From a virus, in IMG/VR virus record IMGVR_UViG_3300033273_000422, positions 1 to 27,813 of that record: a DNA stretch of 27,813 nucleotides; one strand, 5' to 3'. The notes below the pieces were generated by a model, which worked only from the letters and a program-made list of their open reading frames with translations, was not told the origin of the DNA and did not search any database. The position numbers and the translations under genes are program-made. How positions within the stretch are numbered: position 1 is the first letter of the stretch; each line of letters begins with the position of its first letter. This document shows positions 27,156-27,813 of this stretch, one piece after another.

Positions 27156-27614
27156 TTACCAATTTAACACAGTAGTAAAACTTAGAGTGATTCTTGGTCC
27201 TAACACTAAGGGAGTATGATAAACTCCTTCTCTAATAAAAAGTGCATCACCTGGTTTTACAAGTGCTTCAGAACCATCATCAAATTTATATATAACTTTA
27301 CCACGAGAACCAACTATAAGAACATCATTTACATCTTTGTGTCTTCCAAAGGTATTAGAGAATGAAGTAAAAGATACATATACGTCTACATTGTAAATTT
27401 CTCTAGAGAAGTTATCAAAAACTTCATCGTAGGCATCTCCAATAGTTCCAGGAAGATATGTAGATTCAAGAACAAATGTAGGAGACATTTCTGCATCCTT
27501 TTGAATCACCTTACATGCACTTTTAATTCTTTCATATTCTAACTTATCAAGGGTGTCTTCCCAAGATACATCTTTTACTTTGGAAAACAAACCTTCATTT
27601 AGTTTATAATCCAT
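27156..27614 (-). CDS. Cupin/JmjC-like metal-binding protein (152 aa)
   Basis: C-terminal beta-barrel with H92-x-D94 (FGRHKDVND), PGDALFIREGVYH with H133, and R141 (PRITLSF); G-x(n)-PGD is a cupin signature. This is the same H-x-D...H iron triad as the oxygenases, so a ninth candidate 2OG-dependent enzyme, though it may only bind metal. N-terminal 70 residues are mostly helical. Coupled to the partial gene upstream (3-nt gap after its stop). Confidence 0.72.
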   Translation of the reverse strand: MDYKLNEGLFSKVKDVSWEDTLDKLEYERIKSACKVIQKDAEMSPTFVLESTYLPGTIGDAYDEVFDNFSREIYNVDVYVSFTSFSNTFGRHKDVNDVLIVGSRGKVIYKFDDGSEALVKPGDALFIREGVYHTPLVLGPRITLSFTTVLNW

Positions 27615-27617
27615 TCT

Positions 27618-27813
27618 TCAGTCACGTTGTCTCCAGTCGTCAGGTTTGTCTTGTTTAAACCAGTCTACAATCTCATCAGCACCACTAAACCCCGTTATGT
27701 GATTAGATGGGTCGGGGTCTCCTAGTCCCATCTTATTCATAAAATCATCCACACTGCCCTCCTCAATCCCCTTGGACTGACGACGTGCTTTGTTTAACCA
27801 GTCTCTAGCAGTG
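27618..27813 (-). CDS. C-terminal part of a hypothetical gene (cut by the right edge)
   Basis: The last 65 residues read TARDWLNKARRQSKGIEEGS... to ...DEIVDWFKQDKPDDWRQRD. Acidic tail typical of cyanophage structural or assembly proteins, but no family can be named from this fragment. Confidence 0.6.
   Translation of the reverse strand, partial: TARDWLNKARRQSKGIEEGSVDDFMNKMGLGDPDPSNHITGFSGADEIVDWFKQDKPDDWRQRD

Noticed and set aside
1-27813. CRISPR arrays, insertion sequences, photosystem genes (psbA, psbD)
   Set aside because: No repeat-spacer pattern, transposase motifs or photosystem sequence found in this window.

Overview
The window looks like part of a T4-like cyanophage (a myovirus of marine Synechococcus or Prochlorococcus). 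The evidence is: all genes are on the minus strand and packed with ATGA/TGATG overlaps; G+C is roughly 37%; a TalC-type transaldolase and a phage peptide deformylase are present; nine tRNA genes and a cyanobacterial-type tmRNA are present; there are T4-style late promoter boxes (TATAAATA); and one protein begins with a T4-like capsid-targeting peptide. No plus-strand gene is supported. No psbA/psbD, CRISPR array or insertion sequence is visible.

Layout, in plus-strand coordinates (transcription runs right to left). 1-546 is the start of an SF2 helicase that continues off the left edge. 634-8158 is a glycosyltransferase, an HNH endonuclease, tRNA-Arg and a long run of very small proteins of unknown function, arranged in operons with recurring promoters. 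8226-10622 holds two prolyl-4-hydroxylase-like oxygenases, tiny membrane proteins, a circularly permuted ssrA (tmRNA) and peptide deformylase. 10656-13329 is an array in which six tRNAs alternate with three tandem paralogous 2-oxoglutarate/Fe(II) oxygenases. 13389-17754 has a Cys-cluster virion-like protein, two more oxygenases, and a translationally coupled set of PD-(D/E)XK-like protein, 53-residue protein and Dam methylase, beside two more tRNAs. 17760-20260 encodes two basic proteins with features of T4-type internal head proteins. 20290-27813 is small accessory genes, an AbrB-like protein, another oxygenase, talC, and a cupin-like protein.

How the genes may work together (inference). TalC should push host carbon flow toward the pentose phosphate pathway. 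Deformylase, tRNAs and tmRNA support phage translation in a host with different codon use. The eight oxygenases plus one cupin share an H-x-D...H iron triad and form an unusually large modification arsenal with unknown substrates. The Dam gene sits in a window where GATC is nearly absent (nine seen, about 90 expected).

Three promoter types can be read. The first is consensus sigma70 promoters (TTGACA-17-TAnnnT), often straddling an upstream stop codon and mostly before RNA genes. The second is extended -10 or -10-only promoters with a conserved TGTCCAC-like box 30-31 nt upstream, some with a dyad over the -10. The third is late promoters, two or three of which sit inside terminator hairpins. 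The permuted tmRNA, the TGTCCAC box promoter family and the nuclease/methylase unit are the most interesting items.
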